Positions 54,294 to 64,000 of a stretch of DNA of 64,000 bases are shown piece by piece (position 1 is the first letter of the stretch; each line of letters opens with the position of its first letter). The DNA lies in NCBI RefSeq assembly GCF_016811995.1, contig NZ_CP069159.1, forward strand, positions 4,340,001 to 4,404,000, given 5' to 3'. The DNA is from Citrobacter sp. R56. GTDB lineage: Bacteria > Pseudomonadota > Gammaproteobacteria > Enterobacterales > Enterobacteriaceae. The notes beneath the pieces were generated by a model, which had not been told where the DNA came from, did not search any database, and saw only the letters and a program-made list of their open reading frames with translations. The translations under genes were made by a program, and so were the position numbers.

Positions 54294-55145
54294 TTAAACA
54301 GCCAGTTTTTCGAGCGTTTTGAAGCCATAGCGCTGTAAAACGGGTAATAACTGTTCAGTCTCCGGCGTTGCCGCCATGCAAAACGCAACATTCGCATCCG
54401 TTGATTTTGCATCTGGTGCTTCATGCTCTAACAGCCAGGCAGTACGGCGCGCAATTGCAGCACCGGAATCGACCAGCCGAGTCCCTTCAGGAAGCACCTG
54501 TAATAATTCTTCCTGTAATAGAGGGAAATGCGTGCATCCCAATACCACCGTATCCGGCGGCTCTTGCATGCGAAGCCAGGGACGCAGAATGCGTCGCAAC
54601 TCTTCCAGGGGAACAGGAGCGCCGTGTAACTTGGCTTCAGCCAGTTCTACCAACTCTGCAGAGCCCAACAAGGAGATCTGACATTCATTAGCAAAGCGCG
54701 CAATCAGCTCATGGGTATAAGGGCGTTTAACCGTCCCTCGCGTCGCCAGTAGCCCCACCACACCATTCGCCGTCAGTCTCGCTGCCGGTTTAATAGCAGG
54801 AACGACCCCTACAACCGGGAAAGCAAACTTTTCGCGTAATGCAGGCAGTGAAACCGTACTGGCCGTATTACAGGCAATGACGGCCAGCGCGAGAGGGTAA
54901 CGCTGCTGAACTGCAGTGACAATTTCAACAACGCGCTCAACGATAAACTCTTCGCTTTTTTCCCCATAGGGAAAAGCGACGTTATCAAATGCGTATATAT
55001 AGTGGAGATCCGGCAGGAGATGCCGGATCTCATCATAAACTGACAGCCCACCAACGCCGGAATCAAACACCAGCACGGTGGGACGTGGATCAGAAGGTGT
55101 AGCTGCCAGACAAGGTGTATTCCCGTCCTGCAGTTGGGTAGCCAT
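54294..55145 (-). CDS. murI: Glutamate racemase
   Basis: Makes D-glutamate for peptidoglycan. It is 283 aa. The two catalytic cysteines lie in VIACNTAS and LGCTHFPLL, and the substrate loop is FDSGVGG. The N-terminal extension ([15 protein letters not shown]) is that of the enterobacterial enzyme activated by UDP-MurNAc-Ala. Its start lies 56 bp inside the end of btuB, so translation is probably coupled. rRNA P1 follows directly. Confidence 0.97.
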   Translation of the reverse strand: MATQLQDGNTPCLAATPSDPRPTVLVFDSGVGGLSVYDEIRHLLPDLHYIYAFDNVAFPYGEKSEEFIVERVVEIVTAVQQRYPLALAVIACNTASTVSLPALREKFAFPVVGVVPAIKPAARLTANGVVGLLATRGTVKRPYTHELIARFANECQISLLGSAELVELAEAKLHGAPVPLEELRRILRPWLRMQEPPDTVVLGCTHFPLLQEELLQVLPEGTRLVDSGAAIARRTAWLLEHEAPDAKSTDANVAFCMAATPETEQLLPVLQRYGFKTLEKLAV

Positions 55146-56928
55146 AAACCGTCTCGTAATCTTTGTCGAACAGGTTAGCTATTTTACCACGAACTGTCAG
55201 TTGTGAGGTGAGTGGATATGAAACGGCAAGATCCCACAAACTCACACCGCCCATTTTGACATTCTCATAAGTGACAAAGTCAGTATCGTAACGGGTACCT
55301 AAATACTGGTACGTCAGGCCCCAGTCAAAATCATGCACCTGCCAGTCAAGTTGGTATTTGACCAGTTGTTTTGAGCGACGAGGCAGAGGTTGGTCGGTAA
55401 TGGCATTACGGGCATCGACATAATCGTAGCTGAGCGTATGCGCCAACGGTCCCGTATCAAAGTTTGCGGTTGCCTCAACCCCTTTAATACGGACCTCCCC
55501 CTCGTTGTAATATTTCTGGGCATGATCGTCATAATCGATCATGTCATCGATATCGTTACGATAACCTGAAATACGCCAGCTAACGCCTGCCGTTAACCCT
55601 TCAAACGCGCCTTCCCACTGCTTACTTTCTTCAGGATTCAGATCTGAATTGCCGTAGAAGCCATACAGTTGGCCCAGATTCGGGGCTTTGTAAGAGGTGC
55701 CGTAGGAAGCAATAAAACGATAGCCTTCAATAAATTCCCATCCGGCGCTGGTTTGCCAGGTACTATGACGGCCAAACTGGGAATTATCATCACTGCGCAC
55801 TGCACCTTCAAAGGTGAAGTCACCGAGTTGCTGCAGCCCTGTCAGGTAGAGACCCGTGTTGCGCTGTTCATTACCTTCAGCCACATAACCCGTTCCGGGC
55901 GTCGTGGTTTGTTTCTGCCAGTCGATACCTGTCCCGACATTACCGTGACCAACGACGACACTGTTTGACCACTGGACATTATATTGCTTCATATCATCCA
56001 GCGTCGCGGAATCATCATAACGACCATATTCAGGGTCGTAGTTATAGTCCTTACTGTGGCTATAACTGGAAACCAGTTGAGATTGAATGCTCTCACCTTT
56101 GAAGCGCAATCCGGCATCCCAGCTCTGGCTATAGAGTTGACGAGTGTCGATCAGCGGTGTGCCTGGCCAGTAGTAGGAGTCATAATTAGTGCGGTTATCA
56201 TAGCCATAGCCGCGCACAAACCCGCTCCAGGTCTCGGAAAAATTATGCTCCAGCGCGCCATAAAGCGTCTTGCTCTGGAAGCCATCCCGATCGGATTGCG
56301 GCTGGACGCCTGTACCACCGTAAGCGACAACATCAAAACCACGCGTATAAGCGTAATCCCCCATCAGCGTGACGCGTGTGTTTTCACCAAGCTGTTGCTG
56401 CGTTGAAATATTATAGTTCTGATAACTGTTCGTTCCCCATCCGGCAGACAACTCTGTGCCCGATTTCTCGCGCGTTGTAATGATGTTTACCACGCCGCCA
56501 ATTGCATCCGAACCATAAATAGCTGAACGCGGGCCTCGGATGTATTCAATACGCTGTACAAGAGCCACCGGGAACTGGCTGAGATCCGCAGAACCACTGA
56601 CCCCCGCCAAATTCAGACGGACACCGTCAACCAACACCAGCACATGGCTGGAATTCGTCCCACGAACAAAAATGGAAGAGAGCTGTCCGGAGCCGCCGCT
56701 TTGCGAAATATCTACCCCAGGCAGACGGCGTAGTACATCGTTCACGGAAGTCGATTGCCAGCGATCAATATCCTGACGCGTGACCACAGTCACAGGAGCA
56801 AGCACGGCACTGAGAGGTTGTTGAAAACGGTTTGCAGTAACGACCATGGTGTCCGGGTTAACATCCTGCGCCCACCCGGAAAATGCTGTGACGGAGAGCG
56901 CCGTCAACAGCGAGGTTTTTTTTATCAT
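55090..56928 (-). CDS. btuB: Vitamin B12 outer-membrane TonB-dependent receptor
   Basis: Imports cobalamin across the outer membrane using TonB. It is 612 aa from [13 protein letters not shown]; the upstream 14-codon extension is not used. The signal peptide ends at GWA (about residue 20), followed by the TonB box DTMVVTA (26-32) and the plug domain ([11 protein letters not shown]). A 22-strand barrel ends in the aromatic YTLSGSYTF. It is preceded by a cobalamin riboswitch and overlaps murI by 56 bp. Confidence 0.98.
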   Translation of the reverse strand: MIKKTSLLTALSVTAFSGWAQDVNPDTMVVTANRFQQPLSAVLAPVTVVTRQDIDRWQSTSVNDVLRRLPGVDISQSGGSGQLSSIFVRGTNSSHVLVLVDGVRLNLAGVSGSADLSQFPVALVQRIEYIRGPRSAIYGSDAIGGVVNIITTREKSGTELSAGWGTNSYQNYNISTQQQLGENTRVTLMGDYAYTRGFDVVAYGGTGVQPQSDRDGFQSKTLYGALEHNFSETWSGFVRGYGYDNRTNYDSYYWPGTPLIDTRQLYSQSWDAGLRFKGESIQSQLVSSYSHSKDYNYDPEYGRYDDSATLDDMKQYNVQWSNSVVVGHGNVGTGIDWQKQTTTPGTGYVAEGNEQRNTGLYLTGLQQLGDFTFEGAVRSDDNSQFGRHSTWQTSAGWEFIEGYRFIASYGTSYKAPNLGQLYGFYGNSDLNPEESKQWEGAFEGLTAGVSWRISGYRNDIDDMIDYDDHAQKYYNEGEVRIKGVEATANFDTGPLAHTLSYDYVDARNAITDQPLPRRSKQLVKYQLDWQVHDFDWGLTYQYLGTRYDTDFVTYENVKMGGVSLWDLAVSYPLTSQLTVRGKIANLFDKDYETVYGYPTAGREYTLSGSYTF

Positions 56929-56944
56929 TGTAAAGCATCCACAA

Positions 56945-57190
56945 TATAAGAAGGATGCCGCAGGCCCCATCGATAGTACGCGATGATGAAAACCAGATGC
57001 GACGTTAGCCGGCAGGTCTTCGGGCTTGGAAGATTATCCATGTACAAGATAAAAAGAGATGAAGACTTCCCACCTGACGGCAGTGTCTGCTTACGCATCC
57101 ATCTCATCATTCCTTACCGCTGCGCGTCAGCCCCAGATTTACACTGGGTTCCCTTTTAACTCACAGGACCGGAGCACGGATGCTACATTC
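56945..57190 (-). promoter_or_regulatory. Cobalamin riboswitch of btuB
   Basis: The leader carries the B12 box AGCCCGAAGACCTGCC (complement of 57011-57026), and upstream conserved parts such as GGGAAxxxxGTG-like GGGAACCCAGTGTAAATC, GCTGACGCGCAGCGGTAAGG and GTCAGGTGGGAAG. These match the btuB element of E. coli. Binding of adenosylcobalamin represses btuB translation and expression. Confidence 0.95.
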
Positions 57191-57302
57191 TGCTATAACC
57201 TATTGTCCAGGCTGGATATCACAAATCCGTAATCATCAATGACTGGACATCTGATGAGCAATCCCTACAATCCCCGCGTACTTTTATTATTCAGGATGCA
57301 TC

Positions 57303-58403
57303 ATGACCCCCGAACACCTTCCGACAGAACAGTATGACGCGCAGCTTGCCGAGAAAGTCGTCCGTTTGCAGAGTATGATGGCGCCGTTTTCTGACCTGAT
57401 GCCGGAAGTGTTTCGCTCGCCGGTCAGTCACTACCGTATGCGTGCCGAATTTCGTTTATGGCACGATGGTGATGACCTTTACCACATCATGTTTGATCAG
57501 CAGACCAAAAACCGCATTCGCGTCGATAGCTTCCCGGCCGCCAGCGAGCTGATCAACCAACTGATGACCGCCATGATTGAAGGCGTTCGTGACAATCACA
57601 CCCTACGCCACAAGCTGTTCCAGATTGATTACCTCACGACGATGAGCAATCAGGCGGTGGTAACGCTGCTGTACCATAAAAAACTGGATGATGCCTGGCG
57701 TAAAGAAGCCGAAGCCTTACGGGATGCGTTACGCGCAAAAAATCTGAATGTGCATCTGATTGGTCGGGCGACGAAAACCAAAATTGAGCTGGACCAGGAT
57801 TTCATTGACGAACGTCTACCGGTTGCCGGGAAAGAGATGATTTACCGCCAGGTAGAGAACAGCTTCACCCAACCCAACGCAGCGATGAACATTCACATGC
57901 TGGAATGGGCGCTGGATGCCACCAAAGGATCGACCGGCGACCTGCTGGAGCTGTACTGTGGCAACGGTAACTTTTCGTTAGCGCTGGCGCGCAATTTTGA
58001 CCGCGTACTGGCGACGGAAATCGCCAAACCGTCGGTGGCGGCAGCACAGTACAATATTGCTGCGAATCACATTGATAACGTGCAAATTATTCGTATGGCT
58101 GCGGAAGAGTTTACCCAGGCGATGAACGGTGTGCGCGAATTTAACCGTCTGCAGGGCATTGACCTGAAGAGTTATCAGTGCGAAACCATTTTTGTTGATC
58201 CGCCACGTAGCGGTCTGGACAGTGAAACGGAAAAAATGGTGCAGGCGTATCCGCGTATCCTCTACATCTCCTGTAACCCGGAGACGCTCTGCAAGAACCT
58301 GGAAACATTAAGCCAGACGCACAATGTGTCACGCCTGGCGTTGTTCGATCAGTTCCCGTATACGCACCATATGGAGTGCGGGGTCTTGCTGACAGCAAAG
58401 TAA
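57303..58403 (+). CDS. trmA: tRNA (uracil-54-C5)-methyltransferase
   Basis: Makes ribothymidine at position 54 of tRNA with SAM. It is 366 aa. The SAM site is [13 protein letters not shown], followed by VDPPRSGLD and the catalytic Cys in ISCNPETL. It is divergent from btuB. In E. coli the promoter is growth-rate regulated. Confidence 0.98.
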   Translation: MTPEHLPTEQYDAQLAEKVVRLQSMMAPFSDLMPEVFRSPVSHYRMRAEFRLWHDGDDLYHIMFDQQTKNRIRVDSFPAASELINQLMTAMIEGVRDNHTLRHKLFQIDYLTTMSNQAVVTLLYHKKLDDAWRKEAEALRDALRAKNLNVHLIGRATKTKIELDQDFIDERLPVAGKEMIYRQVENSFTQPNAAMNIHMLEWALDATKGSTGDLLELYCGNGNFSLALARNFDRVLATEIAKPSVAAAQYNIAANHIDNVQIIRMAAEEFTQAMNGVREFNRLQGIDLKSYQCETIFVDPPRSGLDSETEKMVQAYPRILYISCNPETLCKNLETLSQTHNVSRLALFDQFPYTHHMECGVLLTAK

Positions 58404-58410
58404 AACGTGT

Positions 58411-58452
58411 TGCCGTTGTAGGCCTGATAAGCGTAGCGCCATCAGGCCTACT
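58411..58452. repeat. REP-like inverted repeat after trmA
   Basis: 'gttgtaggcctgataagcgtagcgccatcaggcctactgc' has the TAGGCCTGAT/ATCAGGCCTA arms of a REP variant. It lies between convergent trmA and yijD. Confidence 0.75.
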
Positions 58453-58455
58453 GCA

Positions 58456-58815
58456 TTACTCTGCCAATTCCTGCTTACGATTGCGGACCTTAAAGCCAAT
58501 CCAGAACACCAGAGCCACCGACAGTACCGCCGGGAAGAAGTTGGAGCCGATATCCGGATATTCCGCACGCACCACGGTACTGTAAAGCAGCACACCCAGA
58601 ATAAAGCAGGCGGCAGCAAGACCTGGCAGTCCCACGGGCATCGTGCGATTTTGATAGCGTTGATGCAGGCAATACACCGCCAGTATCAGCGCAATTAACG
58701 GGAAGACAGAAAATGGCACAATGGAGCTAAACAGCGCTGCAAATGTACCATTGATTGACAAGCCAGCGACCAGCGCCAGCAATAGCGTACCTTTATCTTG
58801 ACCTGACTGTTTCAT
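58456..58815 (-). CDS. yijD: Inner-membrane protein of the DUF1422 family
   Basis: A 119-aa protein with about four hydrophobic segments ([39 protein letters not shown] and [15 protein letters not shown]). Its function is unknown. It is 15 bp downstream of fabR and presumably co-transcribed. Confidence 0.94.
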   Translation of the reverse strand: MKQSGQDKGTLLLALVAGLSINGTFAALFSSIVPFSVFPLIALILAVYCLHQRYQNRTMPVGLPGLAAACFILGVLLYSTVVRAEYPDIGSNFFPAVLSVALVFWIGFKVRNRKQELAE

Positions 58816-58830
58816 TGCTCATCCTTCACG

Positions 58831-59463
58831 TTACTCGGAGTGATGTGACATTTTCTCTTGTTCACGGCGATACCAGTAATATGCCCCTTTCGCAATCATG
58901 CGCAGTTGCAATACCAGTCGCTCTTCTAATTGCCGACGCTGTTCTGCGCCAACATCCAGTGCCTCCGCGCCCGCACTGAAGACAATCGTCACCATGGCTT
59001 CGGCCTGAGCTTCAGTGAACGCACGTGGCATATGGTTTTCGAGTTCAAGATAGTCCGCAAGTTCCGCGATGAAATGTTGAATTTCTCGCGCAACGGCCGC
59101 ACGAAATGCGGCTGAGGTACCCGAACGTTCACGCAATAATAAACGGAAGGCGTTTGGATTGTTGCCGATGAACTCCATAAATGTGGAGACCGAGGTGCGG
59201 ATCACACTCCCGCCTTTAGCAATACGCTGACGCGCCTGGCGCATCAGCTGGCGTAGCATTAAACCGCTTTCATCGACCATCGTCAGACCAAGCTCATCCA
59301 CATCACGGAAATGGCGATAAAACGAGGTTGGCGCAATGCCCGCTTCCCGCGCAACTTCACGCAGGCTCAGACTGGCGAAACTACGCTCAGCACTCAGTTG
59401 ACTGAATGCGGCTTCTACCAGCGAACGCCGGGTTTTTTCTTTTTGTTGCGCTCTAACGCCCAT
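58831..59463 (-). CDS. fabR: TetR-family repressor of unsaturated fatty acid synthesis
   Basis: Represses fabA and fabB in response to the acyl-CoA/ACP pool. It is 210 aa from [15 protein letters not shown]; the frame is open a further 42 codons upstream, but the conserved protein starts here. The helix-turn-helix is [20 protein letters not shown] (about residues 31-50). The C-terminus (KMSHHSE) differs from the E. coli tail. It is divergent from sthA. Confidence 0.95.
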   Translation of the reverse strand: MGVRAQQKEKTRRSLVEAAFSQLSAERSFASLSLREVAREAGIAPTSFYRHFRDVDELGLTMVDESGLMLRQLMRQARQRIAKGGSVIRTSVSTFMEFIGNNPNAFRLLLRERSGTSAAFRAAVAREIQHFIAELADYLELENHMPRAFTEAQAEAMVTIVFSAGAEALDVGAEQRRQLEERLVLQLRMIAKGAYYWYRREQEKMSHHSE

Positions 59464-59664
59464 CACGATGTCTGAATCCTTCCATATGCCTTGTCTGGCA
59501 CTATACCAGAGATTAAAAGTAACGGGTTTACGCCGGATTGTGAATGATTGTTTACGCGCAGTTTGTGCTTCGACTTCGCAAAAAAGCACAACGATAATTG
59601 GGTTATCCCGGCAATAATGTTACTATCCTGTTGCTTTTATGTATAAGAACAGGTAAGCCTTACC

Positions 59665-61065
59665 ATGCCACATTCCTACGATTACGATGCAATAGTAATA
59701 GGTTCAGGCCCCGGCGGCGAAGGCGCTGCAATGGGTCTGGTTAAGCTTGGAGCGCGCGTCGCCGTCATTGAGCGCTATCATAACGTTGGCGGCGGTTGTA
59801 CCCACTGGGGCACTATCCCGTCAAAAGCGCTCCGTCACGCCGTTAGCCGTATCATCGAATTCAATCAGAACCCTCTTTACAGCGACCATTCCCGACTGCT
59901 TCGTTCTTCCTTTGCCGATATTCTCAACCATGCCGATAACGTAATAAATCAGCAAACTCGCATGCGGCAGGGTTTTTATGAGCGTAATCACTGCGAAATT
60001 CTGCAAGGTAACGCCCATTTTGTTGACGAACACACGCTTGCACTGGAATGCCGTGACGGTACGGTAGAAACGTTGACGGCCGAGAAATTTGTCATCGCCT
60101 GCGGTTCTCGCCCGTATCATCCTGGCGATGTCGACTTCTCGCATCCCCGAGTGTATGACAGTGATTCCATTCTCAGCCTGCAACATGAACCGCGCCACGT
60201 GCTTATCTATGGCGCAGGGGTCATTGGCTGTGAATACGCCTCGATATTCCGGGGAATGGATGTCAAAGTCGACCTGATCAATACCCGCGATCGTCTGCTG
60301 GCATTCCTCGATCAGGAAATGTCCGACTCCCTCTCTTACCACTTCTGGAACAGCGGCGTCGTCATTCGCCACAATGAAGAGTACGAGAAAATCGAAGGGT
60401 GTGATGATGGCGTGATCATGCACCTGAAATCCGGCAAAAAACTGAAAGCGGATTGCCTGCTGTACGCAAACGGGCGCACCGGTAACACGGATTCGCTGGC
60501 GCTGGAAAATATTGGCCTGGAAACAGACAGCCGCGGTCAGTTGAAAGTCAACAGCATGTACCAAACGGCTTTACCGCACGTGTATGCCGTGGGCGATGTG
60601 ATCGGTTACCCGAGCCTTGCCTCTGCAGCTTACGATCAGGGACGTATCGCAGCACACGCACTGGTCAAAGGTGAGGCCACCGCCCATCTTATCGAAGATA
60701 TCCCCACCGGGATTTACACCATTCCGGAAATCAGTTCTGTCGGTAAAACCGAACAGCAACTGACAGCGATGAAAGTGCCGTATGAAGTAGGACGTGCCCA
60801 GTTTAAACATCTGGCGCGGGCGCAAATCGTTGGGATGAATGTCGGAACGCTGAAAATCCTGTTCCATCGTGAAACCAAAGAAATTCTGGGAATCCATTGC
60901 TTTGGCGAGCGTGCGGCAGAAATTATTCACATTGGCCAGGCGATCATGGAACAAAAAGGTGGTGGTAACACGATCGAGTACTTCGTTAACACCACCTTTA
61001 ACTACCCGACCATGGCGGAAGCCTACCGGGTAGCGGCGTTAAATGGTTTAAACCGCCTGTTTTAA
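59665..61065 (+). CDS. sthA: Soluble pyridine nucleotide transhydrogenase
   Basis: A FAD protein that moves hydride from NADPH to NAD. It is 466 aa. The FAD motif is [12 protein letters not shown], and the site [15 protein letters not shown] keeps one Cys of the disulfide-reductase pair, as in the family. The NAD motif is [12 protein letters not shown]. Its 3' end overlaps convergent oxyR by 18 bp. Confidence 0.98.
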   Translation: MPHSYDYDAIVIGSGPGGEGAAMGLVKLGARVAVIERYHNVGGGCTHWGTIPSKALRHAVSRIIEFNQNPLYSDHSRLLRSSFADILNHADNVINQQTRMRQGFYERNHCEILQGNAHFVDEHTLALECRDGTVETLTAEKFVIACGSRPYHPGDVDFSHPRVYDSDSILSLQHEPRHVLIYGAGVIGCEYASIFRGMDVKVDLINTRDRLLAFLDQEMSDSLSYHFWNSGVVIRHNEEYEKIEGCDDGVIMHLKSGKKLKADCLLYANGRTGNTDSLALENIGLETDSRGQLKVNSMYQTALPHVYAVGDVIGYPSLASAAYDQGRIAAHALVKGEATAHLIEDIPTGIYTIPEISSVGKTEQQLTAMKVPYEVGRAQFKHLARAQIVGMNVGTLKILFHRETKEILGIHCFGERAAEIIHIGQAIMEQKGGGNTIEYFVNTTFNYPTMAEAYRVAALNGLNRLF

Positions 61066-61965
61066 CGCGTTGTCAAAATGGCCATCCATCGAACCACGGA
61101 TGGCCTCCGCCAACTGCTCATAACGGCTGCGCAGCGGTGATCCTGGACGATAAACCAACCCAACCGTACGACGCGGCTCAGGCTTAATACAAGGCAGGTA
61201 AACCACGCCATCACGCTTACGTTCCCGCGGAACCGACAGCGCAGGCAACAGGGTAATCCCGCTTCCTGCCGCTACCATATTGCGTAATGTTTCCAGACTG
61301 GTCGCCCGGAAATGGGTATCTTCATCCGCACCGGCTTCAAAACAGAAGCCCATCGCCTGGTCGCGCAGACAGTGGCCATCTTCCAGCATCAGCAGCTTTT
61401 CACCCGCCAGATCGGACATCGGCACGCGATCGCGGTTCGCCCACGGGTGATCTTCATAGATCGCCAGCATCATCGGTTCATCAAACAGCGGGACTTCGAT
61501 AAATGCCTCGCTCTCCTTCACCAACGCCAGAATAACGCAGTCGAGTTTGCCGCTATCCAGTTGCGCTAACAATTGATGCGTCTGCGCCTCATGCAAGTAC
61601 ATTTCTAACTTCGGGAAGGTCTGATGCAGCATGGGAATAATATGCGGCAGCAAATAAGGGCCAACAGTTGGGATCAAACCAATATGTAGCGGCCCAGACA
61701 TTGTCTCGCCTTGCTGGCTTGCCATTTCCTTGAGCACTTTGACCTCACGCAGTACGGTACGCGCCTGATCCACCAGCAACAAACCTGCCTGAGTGAACAG
61801 AACTTTACGACTCGTACGCTCCAGTAGCATCACGCCCAGCTCATCTTCCAGCTTGCGGATCTGCCCGCTCAGCGTCGGTTGGCTAACGTGACAGGAATCC
61901 GCCGCCCGCCGGAAGTGGCGATGTTCGGCTAATGCCACCAGGTATTCAAGATCACGAATATTCAT
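61048..61965 (-). CDS. oxyR: Hydrogen peroxide-sensing LysR-type regulator
   Basis: Activates peroxide defence genes when oxidised. It is 305 aa. The N-terminal winged helix is [19 protein letters not shown]. The redox pair Cys199 and Cys208 is in [13 protein letters not shown]. It represses its own gene at the shared oxyR-oxyS operator. Confidence 0.98.
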   Translation of the reverse strand: MNIRDLEYLVALAEHRHFRRAADSCHVSQPTLSGQIRKLEDELGVMLLERTSRKVLFTQAGLLLVDQARTVLREVKVLKEMASQQGETMSGPLHIGLIPTVGPYLLPHIIPMLHQTFPKLEMYLHEAQTHQLLAQLDSGKLDCVILALVKESEAFIEVPLFDEPMMLAIYEDHPWANRDRVPMSDLAGEKLLMLEDGHCLRDQAMGFCFEAGADEDTHFRATSLETLRNMVAAGSGITLLPALSVPRERKRDGVVYLPCIKPEPRRTVGLVYRPGSPLRSRYEQLAEAIRGSMDGHFDNALKQAV

Positions 61966-61985
61966 TATTCATCCTCCGTCGCCAC

Positions 61986-62033
61986 GATAGTTCATGGCGA
62001 TAGGTAGCATAGCAACGAACGATTATCCCTATC
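61986..62033. promoter_or_regulatory. OxyR operator between oxyR and oxyS
   Basis: It has the ATAG and CTAT-type half-sites spaced as in the E. coli oxyS site (GATAGTTCATGGCGATAGG, then GATTATCCCTATC). An AT-rich -10-like TAATAAT follows before OxyS (about 62046-62052). Confidence 0.85.
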
Positions 62034-62060
62034 AAGCTTTCTGACTAATAATACATCACA

Positions 62061-62180
62061 GAAACGGAGCGGTACCTCTTTAACCCCTTGAAGCCACTGC
62101 CCGTTCAGAGAGTTTCTCTCATACTCGACATAACGAAAGCCAACGTGAACTTTTGCGGACCCCGTGGTCCGCTTTTTTTT
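62061..62180 (+). ncRNA. oxyS: OxyS small RNA
   Basis: It matches E. coli OxyS from GAAACGGAGCGG to the terminator GCGGACCCCGTGGTCCGC plus eight T residues. The Hfq-binding linker (GCCAACGTGAACTTTTG) is conserved. The fhlA-pairing loop reads TAACCCCTTG, where E. coli has TAACCCTTG as I recall it. It is transcribed opposite to oxyR under OxyR control. Confidence 0.93.
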
Positions 62181-62228
62181 TGCATAAATATGACCACCGC
62201 CGTCAATTACGACCTGCTGTAAGCAGGA

Positions 62229-62251
62229 AAGCCCCCGATAAAGGGGGGCTG
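62229..62251 (-). terminator. Possible terminator after the lgoT-like gene
   Basis: On the minus strand AGCCCCCCTTTATCGGGGGCT is followed by only a short TTTCC. The stem is strong but the T tract is weak. Confidence 0.5.
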
Positions 62252-62272
62252 AGAAGCATTAAATAGCGATCT

Positions 62273-63556
62273 TCACTCAATGCGATCCTTCACAATGAAG
62301 AAATAGCAAACCGCCCCGGTAAACGTAACGCAGGCCGCGATCACCAGTGCAAGATTAAAGGAATGGGTCGTATCCACCACCCACCCCGTAACGACAGGAG
62401 CAAAAGAGGCAAAAATGAAGCTACCAAAATTTTGAATCGCAGCCACCGAGGCCACTTTTGTTTCAGACACCATAACCTGAACCAGTCCCCAGGCCGACGT
62501 GCCAGCAAAATGTACGCAGAACAGCGCCATTGAAATAAAGGCGACGGCCTGCGCAGGCGTAGAAGATTGAACAACCAGCAGAGTCCCCAGCGCTGACATT
62601 ATCAGTCCTACAACAATTGCCGTTTTACGCGTTTTCGCAAGGTCATAGCCATGTTTAGCTAATCGGTCTACGGCAATACCGTTTACCCACATTCCCACCG
62701 CAGCAGCAAGAAAAGGGATGGCTGCCACCCAGCCCGTCTTCGCTAAACTAAATCCTTGCTCTGCCTGTAAATACCCCGGCAACCAGGCAATATAGAGCCA
62801 GCCTGTATAGTTGACGCCTGAGAATCCAAGAATCATCCCCCAGGTGGTACGGTGCCTGAAAAGCGCCAGCCATTCTTTAAAATGCAGTTTAGGCCGAGGC
62901 TTGGCAGGTACAGACAGCCAGGCCCGCTCATCATCCATCAAAACGAACTGCGCACGATTGCGGTACCAGGCATACCAGCAGAGGCCAACCAATATCCCCG
63001 CGACACCGATAATGACGAACATGGTTCTCCACCCCCATGCAATTTGCATAAGAACCAGTGCGGGAGGTGCAATAGCCTGGCCGATAACCGTGGAGGAGTT
63101 AAAAATTCCCAGCGCAGTCCCTCGCTCTTTTTGCGCATACCAGTCCGTAATGGATTTCACACCCGCAGGCATAAAAGGGGCTTCACCGATGCCAAGGCCA
63201 ATCCGCATGATGATAAAATGGCTAAATGAGTTAACCATGCCGGTTAATACTTGCATTAACGACCAGAAAATTAAGCCTGCACCCAATACAATTCTTGGAC
63301 CAAAACGATCAAGCAAAATGCCCGAGGGAAGCTGTGAAAACCCATAAGAAAGTGAAAATGCAGAAAGTAGTACACCAAATTCTGTAGCCGACAATCCCAA
63401 TTCACCGCGAATAGCTTCACCTGCTACGCTCAGAGAAGAGCGATCTAAGAAATTAACTATTCCAGCCATGAATAATAAAACTAATGTTACCGTCTGGATA
63501 TTGCTAATTCGTTTTGGTTTATTTTTAATTGCATCAACTGATACTTCAACATCCAT
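62273..63556 (-). CDS. lgoT: MFS sugar-acid transporter, L-galactonate transporter-like
   Basis: An inner-membrane 12-helix permease of the anion:cation symporter family, 427 aa from MDVEVSVDAIKNKPKR, preceded by GGAGG 8 nt away. The family motif in helix 2-3 is LPSGILLDRFGPR, and FNSSTVIGQAIAPP is in helix 5. The sequence is very like E. coli YjjL/LgoT as I remember it, which takes up L-galactonate. In E. coli that gene lies elsewhere and argH lies next to oxyS. A broken dehydratase gene lies just upstream. Substrate by homology only. Confidence 0.85.
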   Translation of the reverse strand: MDVEVSVDAIKNKPKRISNIQTVTLVLLFMAGIVNFLDRSSLSVAGEAIRGELGLSATEFGVLLSAFSLSYGFSQLPSGILLDRFGPRIVLGAGLIFWSLMQVLTGMVNSFSHFIIMRIGLGIGEAPFMPAGVKSITDWYAQKERGTALGIFNSSTVIGQAIAPPALVLMQIAWGWRTMFVIIGVAGILVGLCWYAWYRNRAQFVLMDDERAWLSVPAKPRPKLHFKEWLALFRHRTTWGMILGFSGVNYTGWLYIAWLPGYLQAEQGFSLAKTGWVAAIPFLAAAVGMWVNGIAVDRLAKHGYDLAKTRKTAIVVGLIMSALGTLLVVQSSTPAQAVAFISMALFCVHFAGTSAWGLVQVMVSETKVASVAAIQNFGSFIFASFAPVVTGWVVDTTHSFNLALVIAACVTFTGAVCYFFIVKDRIE

Positions 63557-63672
63557 TTTTAGTTCCTCCGGGCGGATTAATAAATGCAATTACTATTTTG
63601 AATATGATTTACACACTGAACCAATAACAATAGAGAGGATGAGGAGATTGTTATTTGTTGTGTTTTAAAGAA

Positions 63673-63864
63673 TTACCCATTCCATAGCGTACCGTCTTCC
63701 AGACGTGCTACCGGTAAACATGTGGGCTTATGCGGGGGTTTTGCTGCTCTCTTTTCGCCAAATGAGAGACCTGGCCCAACGCCTCCATCATCAGTCGTCA
63801 TATTGAGTGTGATAAAATTACGCCCCGGACAAGTCATAAAAACTTCAGTGCCTACAATTTTCAT
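63673..63864 (-). pseudogene. Degraded start of an enolase-superfamily sugar-acid dehydratase (RspA/mannonate-dehydratase-like)
   Basis: The 63-codon frame begins [20 protein letters not shown], which is the usual N-terminus of RspA-type mannonate dehydratases. After about 30 residues the resemblance is lost ([15 protein letters not shown]), and it stops at 63673 with no catalytic part. About 90% of the usual 400-aa gene is missing. It lies upstream of, and in the same direction as, the lgoT-like gene, so it was probably part of a sugar-acid operon. Confidence 0.6.
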
Positions 63865-64000
63865 TGTTTATTTCCTGAAATGTAAATAAGCACTTAAAAT
63901 GCTATGCTTTTAACCTACTACCATACAAGATTAAAAAATTGAAAACAGAAGACTGATCACATAAAAAATGACCTATCCGATAATAGAAATAATAGTAAGT
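63865..64000. other. AT-rich window edge
   Basis: I see no supported gene or clear signal here. It should contain the upstream sequence of the broken dehydratase gene. Confidence 0.4.

Overview
The window is a conserved chromosomal segment of an enterobacterium close to Escherichia, Salmonella and Citrobacter, most likely a Citrobacter-like species. The gene order is that of the E. coli aceBAK to oxyR region, read in the opposite direction. The proteins look near-identical to their E. coli counterparts from memory. The differences that point away from E. coli are an extra diguanylate cyclase and PTS pair between thiH and rpoC, a sugar-acid transporter next to oxyS, and tRNA-Ile/tRNA-Ala in the rRNA operon next to murB, where E. 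coli has tRNA-Glu. The species name is an inference.

Layout. 1-5.2 kb: the glyoxylate-shunt operon aceBAK (minus; aceK cut by the window edge) and metA. 5.3-11 kb: yjaB, then a complete rRNA operon on the minus strand (16S, tRNA-Glu, 23S, 5S) in the rrnE position. 11.5-14.4 kb: purHD. 14.4-17.8 kb: the zinc/envelope-stress system zraSR and zraP with two divergent sigma-54 promoters. 17.8-22.8 kb: yjaH, hupA, yjaG, nfi, hemE, nudC, rsd. 22.8-28.4 kb: a TPP riboswitch and the thiamine operon thiCEFSGH. 28.7-31.1 kb: the accessory block (membrane diguanylate cyclase, orphan PTS IIB and IIA). 31.2-45.3 kb: the transcription and translation cluster rpoC, rpoB, rplL, rplJ, rplA, rplK, nusG, secE, tufB and four tRNA genes, all on minus. 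45.6-48.6 kb: coaA, birA, murB. 48.8-54.3 kb: a second complete rRNA operon (rrnB position) on minus. 54.3-62.2 kb: murI, btuB with a cobalamin riboswitch, trmA, yijD, fabR, sthA, oxyR and the small RNA OxyS. 62.3-64 kb: an lgoT-like transporter and the degraded start of a sugar-acid dehydratase gene.

The segment is mostly housekeeping: ribosome and RNA polymerase components with their attenuators and growth-rate-controlled promoters, cofactor synthesis (thiamine, heme, CoA, biotin ligation), purines, peptidoglycan precursors, and redox or stress regulators. No insertion sequence, prophage, CRISPR array or defence system is visible. I found no convincing undescribed system. The points most worth checking are the orphan PTS pair beside a diguanylate cyclase, the REP-driven extension of YjaB into an rRNA terminator, the spacer swap in the rrnB-position operon, and the decaying sugar-acid locus beside oxyS.
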